From positions 992,001 through 1,056,000 of the forward strand of contig OZ020485.1 in NCBI GenBank assembly GCA_963971405.1: a DNA stretch of 64,000 bases, written 5' to 3'. The position numbers and the translations under genes are program-made. This stretch comes from Psococerastis gibbosa (Eukaryota; Arthropoda; Insecta; Psocodea; Psocidae). How positions within the stretch are numbered: the first letter of the stretch is position 1; every line of letters begins with the position of its first letter. Below, in pieces: positions 23,697 through 35,157 of this stretch. The notes beneath the pieces were generated by a model, which made no database searches, was not told where the DNA came from, and saw only the letters and a list, made by a program, of their open reading frames with translations.

Positions 23697-26048
23697 TAAC
23701 ATTGAGCAATTGCTCCTGCGTGTTCATCGGTGTAAATGTAGCTAAAAAAAATTCATTCGACAAGAATAAGAAAAATAGCTATTTACTTATTTTATTTTTT
23801 TTAAAGGTTTTAAAAAGATATAGGTGTCGTTATTTTGCTTATTTTGGCTCAATGTATTGTACTTAACATTGAGCGATTGTTCCTGCGTGTTCATCGGTGT
23901 AAATGTAGCTAAAAAAAATTCATTCGACAAGAATAAGAAAAATAGCTATTTACTTATTTTATTTTTTTTAAAGGTCTTAAAAAGATATAGGTGTCTTAAT
24001 TTTGCTTATTTAGGCTCATTGTATTGTACTTAACATTGGCCACTTGCTCCTGCGTGTCCATCGGTGTAAATGTAGCTACAAAAAATTCATTCGACAAGAA
24101 TACGAAAAATAGCTATATACTTATTTTATTTTTTTTAAAGGTCTTGATGTGACACGGGTGTCTTAATTTGGCTTATTTAGGCTCACTGTATTGTAATTAA
24201 CATTGAGCAATTGCTCCTGCGTGTTCATCGGTGTAAATGTTGCTAAAAAAAATTCATTCGACAAGAATAAAAAAAATGGCTATTTACTTATTTTATTTTT
24301 TTTAAAGGTCTTGATATGATAAGGGTGTCCTCATTTTGCTTATTTTGGCTCATTGTATTGTACTTAACATTAAGCAATTGCTCCTGCGAGTTCATCGGTG
24401 TAAATGTAGCTAAAAAAAATTCATTCGACAAGAATAAGAAAAATAGCTATTTACTTATTTTATTTTTTTTAAAGGTTTTAAAAAGATATAGGTGCCGTTA
24501 TTTTGCTTATTTTGGCTCAATGTATTGTACTTAACATTGAGCGATTGTTCCTGCGTGTTCATCGGTGTAAATGTAGCTAAAAAAAATTCTTTCGACAAGA
24601 ATAAGAAAAATAGCTATTTACTTATTTAATTTTTTTTAAGGTTTTAAAAAGATATAGGTGCCTTAATTTTGCTTATTTTGGCTATTTGCTTATTTAGGCT
24701 CATTGTATTGTACTTAACATTGGCCAGTTGCTCCTGCGTGTTCATCGGTGTAAATGTAGCTACATAAAATTCATTCGACAAGAATACGAAAAATAGCTCT
24801 ATACTTATTTTATTTTTTTTAAAGGTCTTGATATGACACGGGTGTCTTAATTTGGCTTATTTTTGCTCATTGTATTGTAATTAACATTGAGCAATTGCTC
24901 CTGCGTGTTCATCGGTGTAAATGTAGCTAAAAAAAATTCATTCGACAAGAATAAGAAAAATAGCTATTTACTTATTTTATTTTTTTAAAGGTTTTAAAAG
25001 GATATAGGTGTCTTAATTTTGCTTATTTTGGCTCACTGTATTGTACTTGACATTGAACAATTGCTCCTGCGTGTTCATCGGTTTAAATGTTGCTAAAAAA
25101 AATTCATTCGACAAGAATAAAAAAAATGGCTATTTACTTATTTTATTTTTTTTAAAGGTCTTGATATGATAAGGGTGTCTTAATTTTGCTTATTTTGGCT
25201 CACTGTATTGAACTTAACATTGAGCAATTGCTCCTGCGTGTTCATCGGTGTAAATGTAGCTAAAAAAAATTCATTCGACAAGAATAAGAAAAATAGCTAT
25301 TTACTTATTTTATTTTTTTTAAAGGTTTTAAAAAGATATAGGTGTCTTTATTTTGCTTATTTTGGCTCAATGTATTGTACTTAACATTGAGCAATTGTTC
25401 CTGCGTGTTCATCGGTGTAAATGTAGCTAAAAAAAATTCATTCGACAAGAATAAGAAAAATAGCTATTTACTTATTCTATTTTTTTTAAAGGTCTTAAAA
25501 AGATATAGGTGTCTTAATTTTGCTTATTTAGGCTCATTGTATTGTACTTAACATTGGCCACTTGCTCCTGCGTGTCCATCGGTGTAAATGTAGCTACAAA
25601 AAATTCATTCGACAAGAATACGAAAAATAGCTATATACTTATTTTATTTTTTTTAAAGGTCTTGATATGACGCGGGTGTCTTAATTTGGCTTATTTAGGC
25701 TCACTGTATTGTAGTTAACATTGAGCAATTGCTCCTGCGTGTTCATCGGTGTAAATGTGGCTAAAAAAAATTCATTCGACAAGAATAAGAAAAATAGCTA
25801 TTTACTTATTTTATTTTTTTAAAGGTTTTAAAAAGATAAAGGTGTCTTAATTTTGCTTATTTTGGCTCATTGTATTGTACTTGACATTGAGAAATTGCTC
25901 CTGCGTGTTCAACGGTTTAAATGTTGCTAAAAAAAATTCATTCGACAAGAATAAAAAAAATAGCTATTTACTTATTTTATTTTTTTTAAAGGTCTTGATA
26001 TGATAAGGGTGTCTTAATTTGGCTTATTTTGGCTCATTGTATTGTACT
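23697..26048 (+). repeat. 14-monomer HOR (2,352 bp), copy 1
   Basis: Markers recur at exactly 2,352 bp: the GAGCGATTGTTCC monomer (23,824 and 26,176), GATAAGGGTGTCCTC (24,316 and 26,668), the 17-bp insertion (24,684 and 27,036) and ATTCTATTTTTTTT (near 25,475 and 27,827). The length fits 14 ordinary monomers plus the 17-bp insertion. Open frames at 23,824, 24,316 and 25,342 are satellite translations. Confidence 0.9.
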
Positions 26049-28400
26049 TAACATTGAGCAATTGCTCCTGCGTGTTCATCGGTGTAAATGTAGCTAAAAA
26101 AAATTCATTCGACAAGAATAAGAAAAATAGCTATTTACTTATTTTATTTTTTTTAAAGGTTTTAAAAAGATATAGGTGTCGTTATTTTGCTTATTTTGGC
26201 TCAATGTATTGTACTTAACATTGAGCGATTGTTCCTGCGTGTTCATCGGTGTAAATGTAGCTAAAAAAAATTCATTCGACAAGAATAAGAAAAATAGCTA
26301 TTTACTTATTTTATTTTTTTTAAAGGTCTTAAAAAGATATAGGTGTCTTAATTTTGCTTATTTAGGCTCATTGTATTGTACTTAACATTGGCCACTTGCT
26401 CCTGCGTGTCCATCGGTGTAAATGTAGCTACAAAAAATTCATTCGACAAGAATACGAAAAATAGCTATATACTTATTTTATTTTTTTTAAAGGTCTTGAT
26501 GTGACACGGGTGTCTTAATTTGGCTTATTTAGGCTCACTGTATTGTAATTAACATTGAGCAATTGCTCCTGCGTGTTCATCGGTGTAAATGTTGCTAAAA
26601 AAAATTCATTCGACAAGAATAAAAAAAATGGCTATTTACTTATTTTATTTTTTTTAAAGGTCTTGATATGATAAGGGTGTCCTCATTTTGCTTATTTTGG
26701 CTCATTGTATTGTACTTAACATTAAGCAATTGCTCCTGCGAGTTCATCGGTGTAAATGTAGCTAAAAAAAATTCATTCGACAAGAATAAGAAAAATAGCT
26801 ATTTACTTATTTTATTTTTTTTAAAGGTTTTAAAAAGATATAGGTGCCGTTATTTTGCTTATTTTGGCTCAATGTATTGTACTTAACATTGAGCGATTGT
26901 TCCTGCGTGTTCATCGGTGTAAATGTAGCTAAAAAAAATTCTTTCGACAAGAATAAGAAAAATAGCTATTTACTTATTTAATTTTTTTTAAGGTTTTAAA
27001 AAGATATAGGTGCCTTAATTTTGCTTATTTTGGCTATTTGCTTATTTAGGCTCATTGTATTGTACTTAACATTGGCCAGTTGCTCCTGCGTGTTCATCGG
27101 TGTAAATGTAGCTACATAAAATTCATTCGACAAGAATACGAAAAATAGCTCTATACTTATTTTATTTTTTTTAAAGGTCTTGATATGACACGGGTGTCTT
27201 AATTTGGCTTATTTTTGCTCATTGTATTGTAATTAACATTGAGCAATTGCTCCTGCGTGTTCATCGGTGTAAATGTAGCTAAAAAAAATTCATTCGACAA
27301 GAATAAGAAAAATAGCTATTTACTTATTTTATTTTTTTAAAGGTTTTAAAAGGATATAGGTGTCTTAATTTTGCTTATTTTGGCTCACTGTATTGTACTT
27401 GACATTGAACAATTGCTCCTGCGTGTTCATCGGTTTAAATGTTGCTAAAAAAAATTCATTCGACAAGAATAAAAAAAATGGCTATTTACTTATTTTATTT
27501 TTTTTAAAGGTCTTGATATGATAAGGGTGTCTTAATTTTGCTTATTTTGGCTCACTGTATTGAACTTAACATTGAGCAATTGCTCCTGCGTGTTCATCGG
27601 TGTAAATGTAGCTAAAAAAAATTCATTCGACAAGAATTAGAAAAATAGCTATTTACTTATTTTATTTTTTTTAAAGGTTTTAAAAAGATATAGGTGTCTT
27701 TATTTTGCTTATTTTGGCTCAATGTATTGTACTTAACATTGAGCAATTGTTCCTGCGTGTTCATCGGTGTAAATGTAGCTAAAAAAAATTCATTCGACAA
27801 GAATAAGAAAAATAGCTATTTACTTATTCTATTTTTTTTAAAGGTCTTAAAAAGATATAGGTGTCTTAATTTTGCTTATTTAGGCTCATTGTATTGTACT
27901 TAACATTGGCCACTTGCTCCTGCGTGTCCATCGGTGTAAATGTAGCTACAAAAAATTCATTCGACAAGAATACGAAAAATAGCTATATACTTATTTTATT
28001 TTTTTTAAAGGTCTTGATATGACGCGGGTGTCTTAATTTGGCTTATTTAGGCTCACTGTATTGTAGTTAACATTGAGCAATTGCTCCTGCGTGTTCATCG
28101 GTGTAAATGTGGCTAAAAAAAATTCATTCGACAAGAATAAGAAAAATAGCTATTTACTTATTTTATTTTTTTAAAGGTTTTAAAAAGATAAAGGTGTCTT
28201 AATTTTGCTTATTTTGGCTCATTGTATTGTACTTGACATTGAGAAATTGCTCCTGCGTGTTCAACGGTTTAAATGTTGCTAAAAAAAATTCATTCGACAA
28301 GAATAAAAAAAATAGCTATTTACTTATTTTATTTTTTTTAAAGGTCTTGATATGATAAGGGTGTCTTAATTTGGCTTATTTTGGCTCATTGTATTGTACT
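26049..28400 (+). repeat. 14-monomer HOR (2,352 bp), copy 2
   Basis: This is almost identical to copy 1 over its whole length; GAATTAGAAAAATAG near 27,636 is a private change. Similarity to the start of the unit carries on to about 28,500, then a GTCTGAAAAAGATATAGG monomer begins a different order. The end of this copy overlaps the start of the 7.8-kb macro-repeat. Confidence 0.9.
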
Positions 28401-29893
28401 TAACATTGAGCAATTGCTCCTGCGTGTTCATCGGTGTAAATGTAGCTAAAAAAAATTCATTCGACAAGAATAAGAAAAATAGCTATTTACTTATTTTATT
28501 TTTTTAAAGGTCTGAAAAAGATATAGGTGTCTTAATTTTCCTTGTTTAGGTACATTGTGTAGTACTTAACATTGAGCAATTGCTCCTGCGTGTTCATCGG
28601 TGTAAATGTAGCTACAAAAAATTCATTCGACAAGAATACGAAAAATAGCTATATACTTATTTTATTTTTTTTAATGGTCTTGAAATGATACGGGTGTCTC
28701 AATATTGCTTATTTTGACTCATTGTATTGTACTTAACATTGAGCAATTGCTCCTGTGTGTTCATCGGTTTAAATGTTGCTAAAAAAAATTCATTCGACAA
28801 GAATACGAAAAATAGCTCTATACTTATTTTATTATTTTTAAAGGTCTTGATGTGACACGGGTGTCTTAATATGGCTTATTTTTGCTCACTGTATTGTAAT
28901 TAACATTGAGCAATTGCTCCTGCGTGTTCATCGGTGTAAATGTAGCTAAAAAAAATTCATTCGACAAGTATAAGAAAAATAGCTATTTACTTATTTTATT
29001 TTTTTAAAGGTTTTAAAAAGATAAAGGTGTCTTAATTTTGCTTATTTTGGCTCATTGTATTGTACTTGACATTGAACAATTGCTCCTGCGTGTTCATCGG
29101 TTTAAATGTTGCTAAAAAAAATTCATTCGACAAGAATAAAAAAAATGGCTATTTACTTATTTTATTTTTTTTAAAGGTCTTGATATGATAAGGGTGTCTT
29201 CATTTTGCTTATTTTGGCTCACGGTATTGTACTTAACATTGAGCAATTGCTCCTGCGAGTTCATCGGTGTAAATGTAGCTAAAAAAAATTCATTCGAAAA
29301 GAATAAGAAAAATAGCTATTTACTTATTTTATTTTTTTAAAGGTTTTAAAAAGATATAGGTGTCTTAATTTTGCTTATTTTGGCTCATTGTATTGTACTT
29401 GACATTGAACAATTGCTCCTGCGTGTTCATCGGTTTAAATGTTGCTAAAAAAAATTCATTCGACAAGAATAAAAAAAATGGCTATTTACTTATTTTATTT
29501 TTTTAAAGGTCTTGATATGACAAGGGTGTCTTCATTTTGCTTATTTTGGCTCATTGTATTGAACTTAACATTGAGCAATTGCTCCTGCGTGTTCATCGGT
29601 AAATGTAGCTAAAAATAATTCATTCGACAAGAATAAGAAAAATAGCTATTTACTTATTTTATTTTTTTTAAAGGTTTTAAAAAGATATAGGTGTCTTAAT
29701 TTTGCTTATTTTGGCTCAATGTATTGTACTTAACATTGAGCAATTGCTCCTGCGTGTTCATCGGTGTAAATGTAGCTAAAAAATATTCATTCGACAAGAA
29801 TAAGAAAAATAGCTATTTACTTATTTTATTTTTTTAAAGGTCTTAAAAAGATATAGGTGTCTTAATTTTGCTTGTTTAGGTACATTGTGTAGG

Positions 29894-29920
29894 ACTTATA
29901 TACGATAATACGTTCATCGG
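29894..29920 (+). repeat. Scrambled, shortened monomer with an 11-bp templated-looking patch
   Basis: Where the usual monomer reads GGACTTAACATTGAACAATT followed by GCTCCTGCGTGTTC, this one reads GGACTTATATACGATAATAC then GTTCATCGG. The palindrome and the CTCCTGC part are gone. The ATACGATAATA patch is identical to a segment of a monomer variant near 3,116, 12,287, 15,443 and 33,453 (GAATACGATAATAGC). A copy is present near 37,717-37,743 in the duplicated block. Confidence 0.85.
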
Positions 29921-30833
29921 TGTAAATGTAGCTACAAAAAATTCATTCGACAAGAATACGAAAAATAGCTATATACTTATTTAATTTTTTTTAATAGTTA
30001 TGAAATGATATGGTTGTCTTAATATTGCTTATTTTGACTCATTGTATTGTACTTAACATTGAGCAATTGCTCCTGCGTGTTCATCGGTTTAAATGTTGCT
30101 AAAAAAAATTCATTCGACAAGAATAAGAAAAATAGCTATTTACTTATTTTATTTTTTTTAAAGGTCTTAAAAAGATATAGGTGTCTTAATTTTGCTTATT
30201 TAGGCTCATTGTATTGTACTTAACATTGGCCACTTGCTCCTGCGTGTCCATCGGCGTAAATGTAGCTACAAAAAATTCATTCGACAAGAATACGAAAAAT
30301 AGCTATATACTTATTTTATTTTTTTTAAAGGTCTTGATATGACACGGGTGTCTTAATTTGGCTTATTTAGGCTCACTGTATTGTAGTTAACATTGAGCAA
30401 TTGCTCCTGCGTGTTCATCGGTGTAAATGTGGCTAAAAAAAATTCATTCGACAAGAATAAGAAAAATAGCTATTTACTTATTTTATTTTTTTAAAGGTTT
30501 TAAAAAGATAAAGGTGTCATAATTTTGCTTATTTTGGCTCACTGTATTGTACTTGACATTGAGAAATTGCTCCTGCGTGTTCAACGGTTTAAATGTTGCT
30601 AAAAAAAATTCATTCGACAAGAATAAAAAAAATAGCTATTTACTTATTTTTTTTTTTTAAAGGTCTTGATATGATAAGGGTGTCTTAATTTGGCTTATTT
30701 TGGCTCATTGTATTGTACTTAACATTAAGCAATTGCTCCTGCGTGTTCATCGGTGTAAATGTAGCTAAAAAAAATTCATTCGACAAGAATGAGGAAAATA
30801 GCTATTTACTTATTTTATTTTTTTAAAGGTCTT

Positions 30834-32167
30834 AAAAAGATATAGGTGTCTTGATTTTCCTTGTTTAGGTACATTGTGTAGTACTTAACATTGAGCAATT
30901 GCTCCTGCGTGTTCATCGGTGTAAATGTAGCTGCAAAAAATTCATTCGACAAGAATACGAAAAATAGCTATATACTTATTTTATTTTTTTTAATGGTCTT
31001 GAAATGATACGGGTGTCTCAATATTGCTTATTTTGACTCATTGTATTGTACTTAACATTGAGCAATTGCTCCTGTGTGTTCATCGGTTTAAATGTTGCTA
31101 AAAAAAATTCATTCGACAAGAATACGAAAAATAGCTCTATACTTATTTTATTTTTTTTAAAGGTCTTGATGTGACACGGGTGTCTTAATATGGCTTATTT
31201 TTGCTCATTGTATTGTAATTAACATTGAGCAATTGCTCCTGCGTGTTCATCGGTGTAAATGTAGCTAAAAAAAATTCATTCGACAAGTATAAGAAAAATA
31301 GCTATTTACTTATTTTATTTTTTTAAAGGTTTTAAAAAGATAAAGGTGTCTTAATTTTGCTTATTTTGGCTCATTGTATTGTACTTGACATTGAACAATT
31401 GCTCCTGCGTGTTCATCGGTTTAAATGTTGCTAAAAAAAATTCATTCGACAAGAATAAAAAAAATGGCTATTTACTTATTTTATTTTTTTTAAAGGTCTT
31501 AAAAAGATATAGGTGTCTTAATTTTCCTTGTTTAGGTACATTGTGTAGTACTTAACATTGAGCAATTGCTCCTGCGTGTTCATCGGTGTAAATGTAGCTG
31601 CAAAAAATTCATTCGACAAGAATACGAAAAATAGCTATATACTTATTTTATTTTTTTTAATGGTCTTGAAATGATACGGGTGTCTCAATATTGCTTATTT
31701 TGACTCATTGTATTGTACTTAACATTGAGCAATTGCTCCTGTGTGTTCATCGGTTTAAATGTTGCTAAAAAAAATTCATTCGACAAGAATACGAAAAATA
31801 GCTCTATACTTATTTTATTTTTTTTAAAGGTCTTGATGTGACACGGGTGTCTTAATATGGCTTATTTTTGCTCATTGTATTGTAATTAACATTGAGCAAT
31901 TGCTCCTGCGTGTTCATCGGTGTAAATGTAGCTAAAAAAAATTCATTCGACAAGTATAAGAAAAATAGCTATTTACTTATTTTATTTTTTTAAAGGTTTT
32001 AAAAAGATAAAGGTGTCTTAATTTTGCTTATTTTGGCTCATTGTATTGTACTTGACATTGAACAATTGCTCCTGCGTGTTCATCGGTTTAAATGTTGCTA
32101 AAAAAAATTCATTCGACAAGAATAAAAAAAATGGCTATTTACTTATTTTATTTTTTTTAAAGGTCTT
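30834..32167 (+). repeat. 4-monomer tandem duplication (2 x 667 bp)
   Basis: The order CCTTGTTTAGGTAC / GTAGCTGCAAAAAATTC, CTCAATATTGC, GATGTGACACGGG, AGATAAAGGTG appears twice in direct succession, with GCTGCAAAAAA at about 30,930 and 31,597. The same doubling is found at 38,658-39,991 in the second macro-copy, so it predates the macro-duplication. Confidence 0.87.
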
Positions 32168-35141
32168 GATATGATAAGGGTGTCTTCATTTTGCTTATTT
32201 TGGCTCATGGTATTGTACATAACATTGAACAATTGCTCCTGCGAGTTCATCGGTGTAAATGTAGCTAAAAAAAATTCATTCGACAAGAATAAGAAAAATA
32301 GCTATTTACTTATTTTATTTTTTTAAAGGTTTTAAAAAGATATAGGTGTCTTAATTTTGCTTATTTTGGCTCATTGTATTGTACTTGACATTGAACAATT
32401 GCTCCTGCGTGTTCATCGGTTTAAATGTTGCTAAAAAAAATTCATTCGACAAGAATAAAAAAAATGGCTATTTACTTATTTTATTTTTTTTAAAGGTCTT
32501 GATATGACAAGGGTGTCTTCATTTTGCTTATTTTGGCTCATTGTATTGAACTTAACATTGAGCAATTGCTCCTGCGTGTTCATCGGTAAATGTAGCTAAA
32601 AATAATTCATTCGACAAGAATAAGAAAAATAGCTATTTACTTATTTTATTTTTTTTAAAGGTTTTAAAAAGATATAGGTGTCTTTATTTTGCTTATTTAG
32701 GCTCACTGTATTGCAATTAACTTTGAGCAATTGCTCCTGCGTGTTCATCGGTGTAAATGTGGCTAAAAAAAATTCATTCGACAAGAATAAGGAAAATAGC
32801 TATTTACTTATTTTATTTTTTTTAAAGGTTTTAAAAAGATATAGGTGTCTTAATTTTGCTTATTTTGGCTCAATGTATTGTACTTAACATTGAGCAATTA
32901 TTCCTGCGTGTTCATCGGTGTAAATGTAGCTAAAAAAAATTCATTCGACAAGAATAAGAAAAATAGCTATTTACTTATTTTATTTTTTTAAAGGTCTTAA
33001 AAAGATATAGGTGTCTTAATTTTGCTTATTTTGGCTCAATGTATTGTACTTAACATTGAGCAATTGTTCTTGCGTGTTCATCGGTGTAAATGTAGCTAAA
33101 AAAAATTCATTCGACAAGAATAAGAAAAATAGCTATTTACTTATTTTATTTTTTTAAATGTCTTAAAAAGATAAAGGTGTCTTAATTTTAATTATTTAGG
33201 CTCATTGTATTGTACTTAACATTGGCCACTTGCTCCTGCGTGATCATCGGTGTAAATGTTGCTAAAAAAAAATTCATTCGACAAGAATAAGAAAAATAGC
33301 TATTTACTTATTTTATTTTTTTAAATGTCTTAAAAAGATATAGGTGTCTTAATTTTGCTTGTTTAGGTACATTGTGTAGGACTTAACATTGAACAATTGC
33401 TCCTGCGTGTTCATCGGTGTAAATGTAGCTACAAAAAATTCATTCGACAAGAATACGATAATAGCTATATACTTATTTTATTTTTTTTAATGGTCTTGAA
33501 ATGATATGGGTGTCTTAGTTTTGCTTATTTTGACTCACTGTATTGTACTTAACATTGAGCAATTGCTCCTGCGTGTTCATCGGAGTAAATGTAGCTAAAC
33601 AAAATTCATTCGACAAGAATAAAAAAAATAGCTATTTACTTATTTTATTTTTTTTAAAGGTCTTAAAAAGATATAGGTGTCTAATTTTGCTTGTTTAGGC
33701 TCAATGTATTGTAATTAACATTGAGCAATTGCTCCTGCGTGTTCATCGGTGTAAATGTAGCTAAAAAAAATTCATTCGACAAGAATACGAAAAATAGCTA
33801 TATACTTATTTTATTTTTTTTAAAGGTCTTGAAATGATATGGGTGTCTTAATTTTGCTTATTTTGGCTCATTGTATTGTACTTGACATTGAACAATTGCT
33901 CCTGCGTGTTCATCGGTTTAAATGTTGCTAAAAAAAATTCATTCGACAAGAAAAAAAAAATGGCTATTTACTTATTTTATTTTTTTTAAAGGTCTTGATA
34001 AGATAAGGGTGTCTTCATTTTGCTTATTTTGGCTCATTGTATTGTACTTAACATTGAGCAATTGCTCCTGCGAGTTCGTCGGTGTAAATGTAGCTAAAAA
34101 AAATTCATTCGACAAGAATAAGAAAAATAGCTATTTACTTATTTTATTTTTTTAAAGGTTTTAAAAAGATATAGGTGCCTTAATTTTGCTTATTTTGGCT
34201 CAATGTATTGTACTTAACAGTGAGCAATTGTTCCTGCGTGTTCATCGGTGTAAATGTAGCTAAAAAAAATTCATTCGACAAGAATAAGAAAAATAGCAAT
34301 TTACTTATTTTATTTTTTTTAAATATCTTTAAAAGATATAGTCGTCTTAATTTTGCTTATAAGGGCTTACTGTATTGTATTTAACATTAGCCACTTGCTC
34401 CTGCGTGTTCATCGGTGTAAATGTAGCTACCAAAAATTCATTCGACAAGAATACGAAAAATAGCTATATACTTATTTTATTTTTTTTAAAGGTCTTGATA
34501 TGACACGGGTGTCTTAATTTGGCTTATTTTGGCTCACTGTATTGTAGTTAACATTGAGCAATTGCTCCTGCGTGTTCATCGGTGTAAATGTAGCTAAAAA
34601 AAATTCATTCGACAAGAAAAAGAAAAATAGCTATTTACTTATTTTATTTTTTTAAAGGTTTTAAAAAGATATAGGTGTCTTAATTTTGCTTATTTTGGCT
34701 CATTGTATTGTACTTGACATTGAGCAATTGCTCCTGCGTGTTCATCGGTTTAAATGTTGCTAAAAAAAATTCATTCGGCAAGAATAAAAAAAATAGCTAT
34801 TTACTTATTTTATTTTTTTTAAAGGTCTTGATATGATAAGGGTGTCTTAATTTTGCTTATTTTGGCTCATTGTATTAAACTTAACATTGAGCAATTGCTC
34901 CTGCGTGTTCATCGGTGTAAATGTAGCTAAAAAAAATTCATTCGACAAGAATAAGAAAAATAGCTATTTACTTATTTTATTTTTTTTAAAGGTCTTAAAA
35001 ATGTATAGGTGTCTTAATTTTGCTTATTTAGGCTCATTGTATTGTACTTAACATTGGCCACTTGCTCCTGCGTGTTCATCGGTGTAAATGTAGCTACAAA
35101 AAATTCATTCGACAAGAATACGAAAAATAGCTATATACTTA

Positions 35142-35157
35142 TTTTTTTTTTTTTTTT
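35142..35157 (+). repeat. T16 homopolymer replacing the TTTTATTTTTTTT tract
   Basis: The usual T4-A-T7/8 tract is an uninterrupted run of 16 T. Runs of the same length are at 44,632-44,647, 50,791-50,806, 52,293-52,308, 53,629-53,644, 55,132-55,147 and 57,633-57,648, all in the same monomer subtype (TACGAAAAATAGCTATATAC followed by GACACGGG and TTTAGGCTC). Confidence 0.9.

Noticed and set aside
29880..29920. Possible insertion of foreign or mobile DNA at the scrambled monomer
   Set aside because: The new bases are only about a dozen long and match another part of the satellite. There is no target-site duplication and no terminal repeat.
33922..34155. A 77-codon frame, repeated at 43,412, that looks like a distinct small protein
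   Set aside because: A one-base loss in a GACAAGAAAAAAAAAATGG monomer joins two satellite frames. Its second copy exists because the block was duplicated. There is no protein family resemblance.
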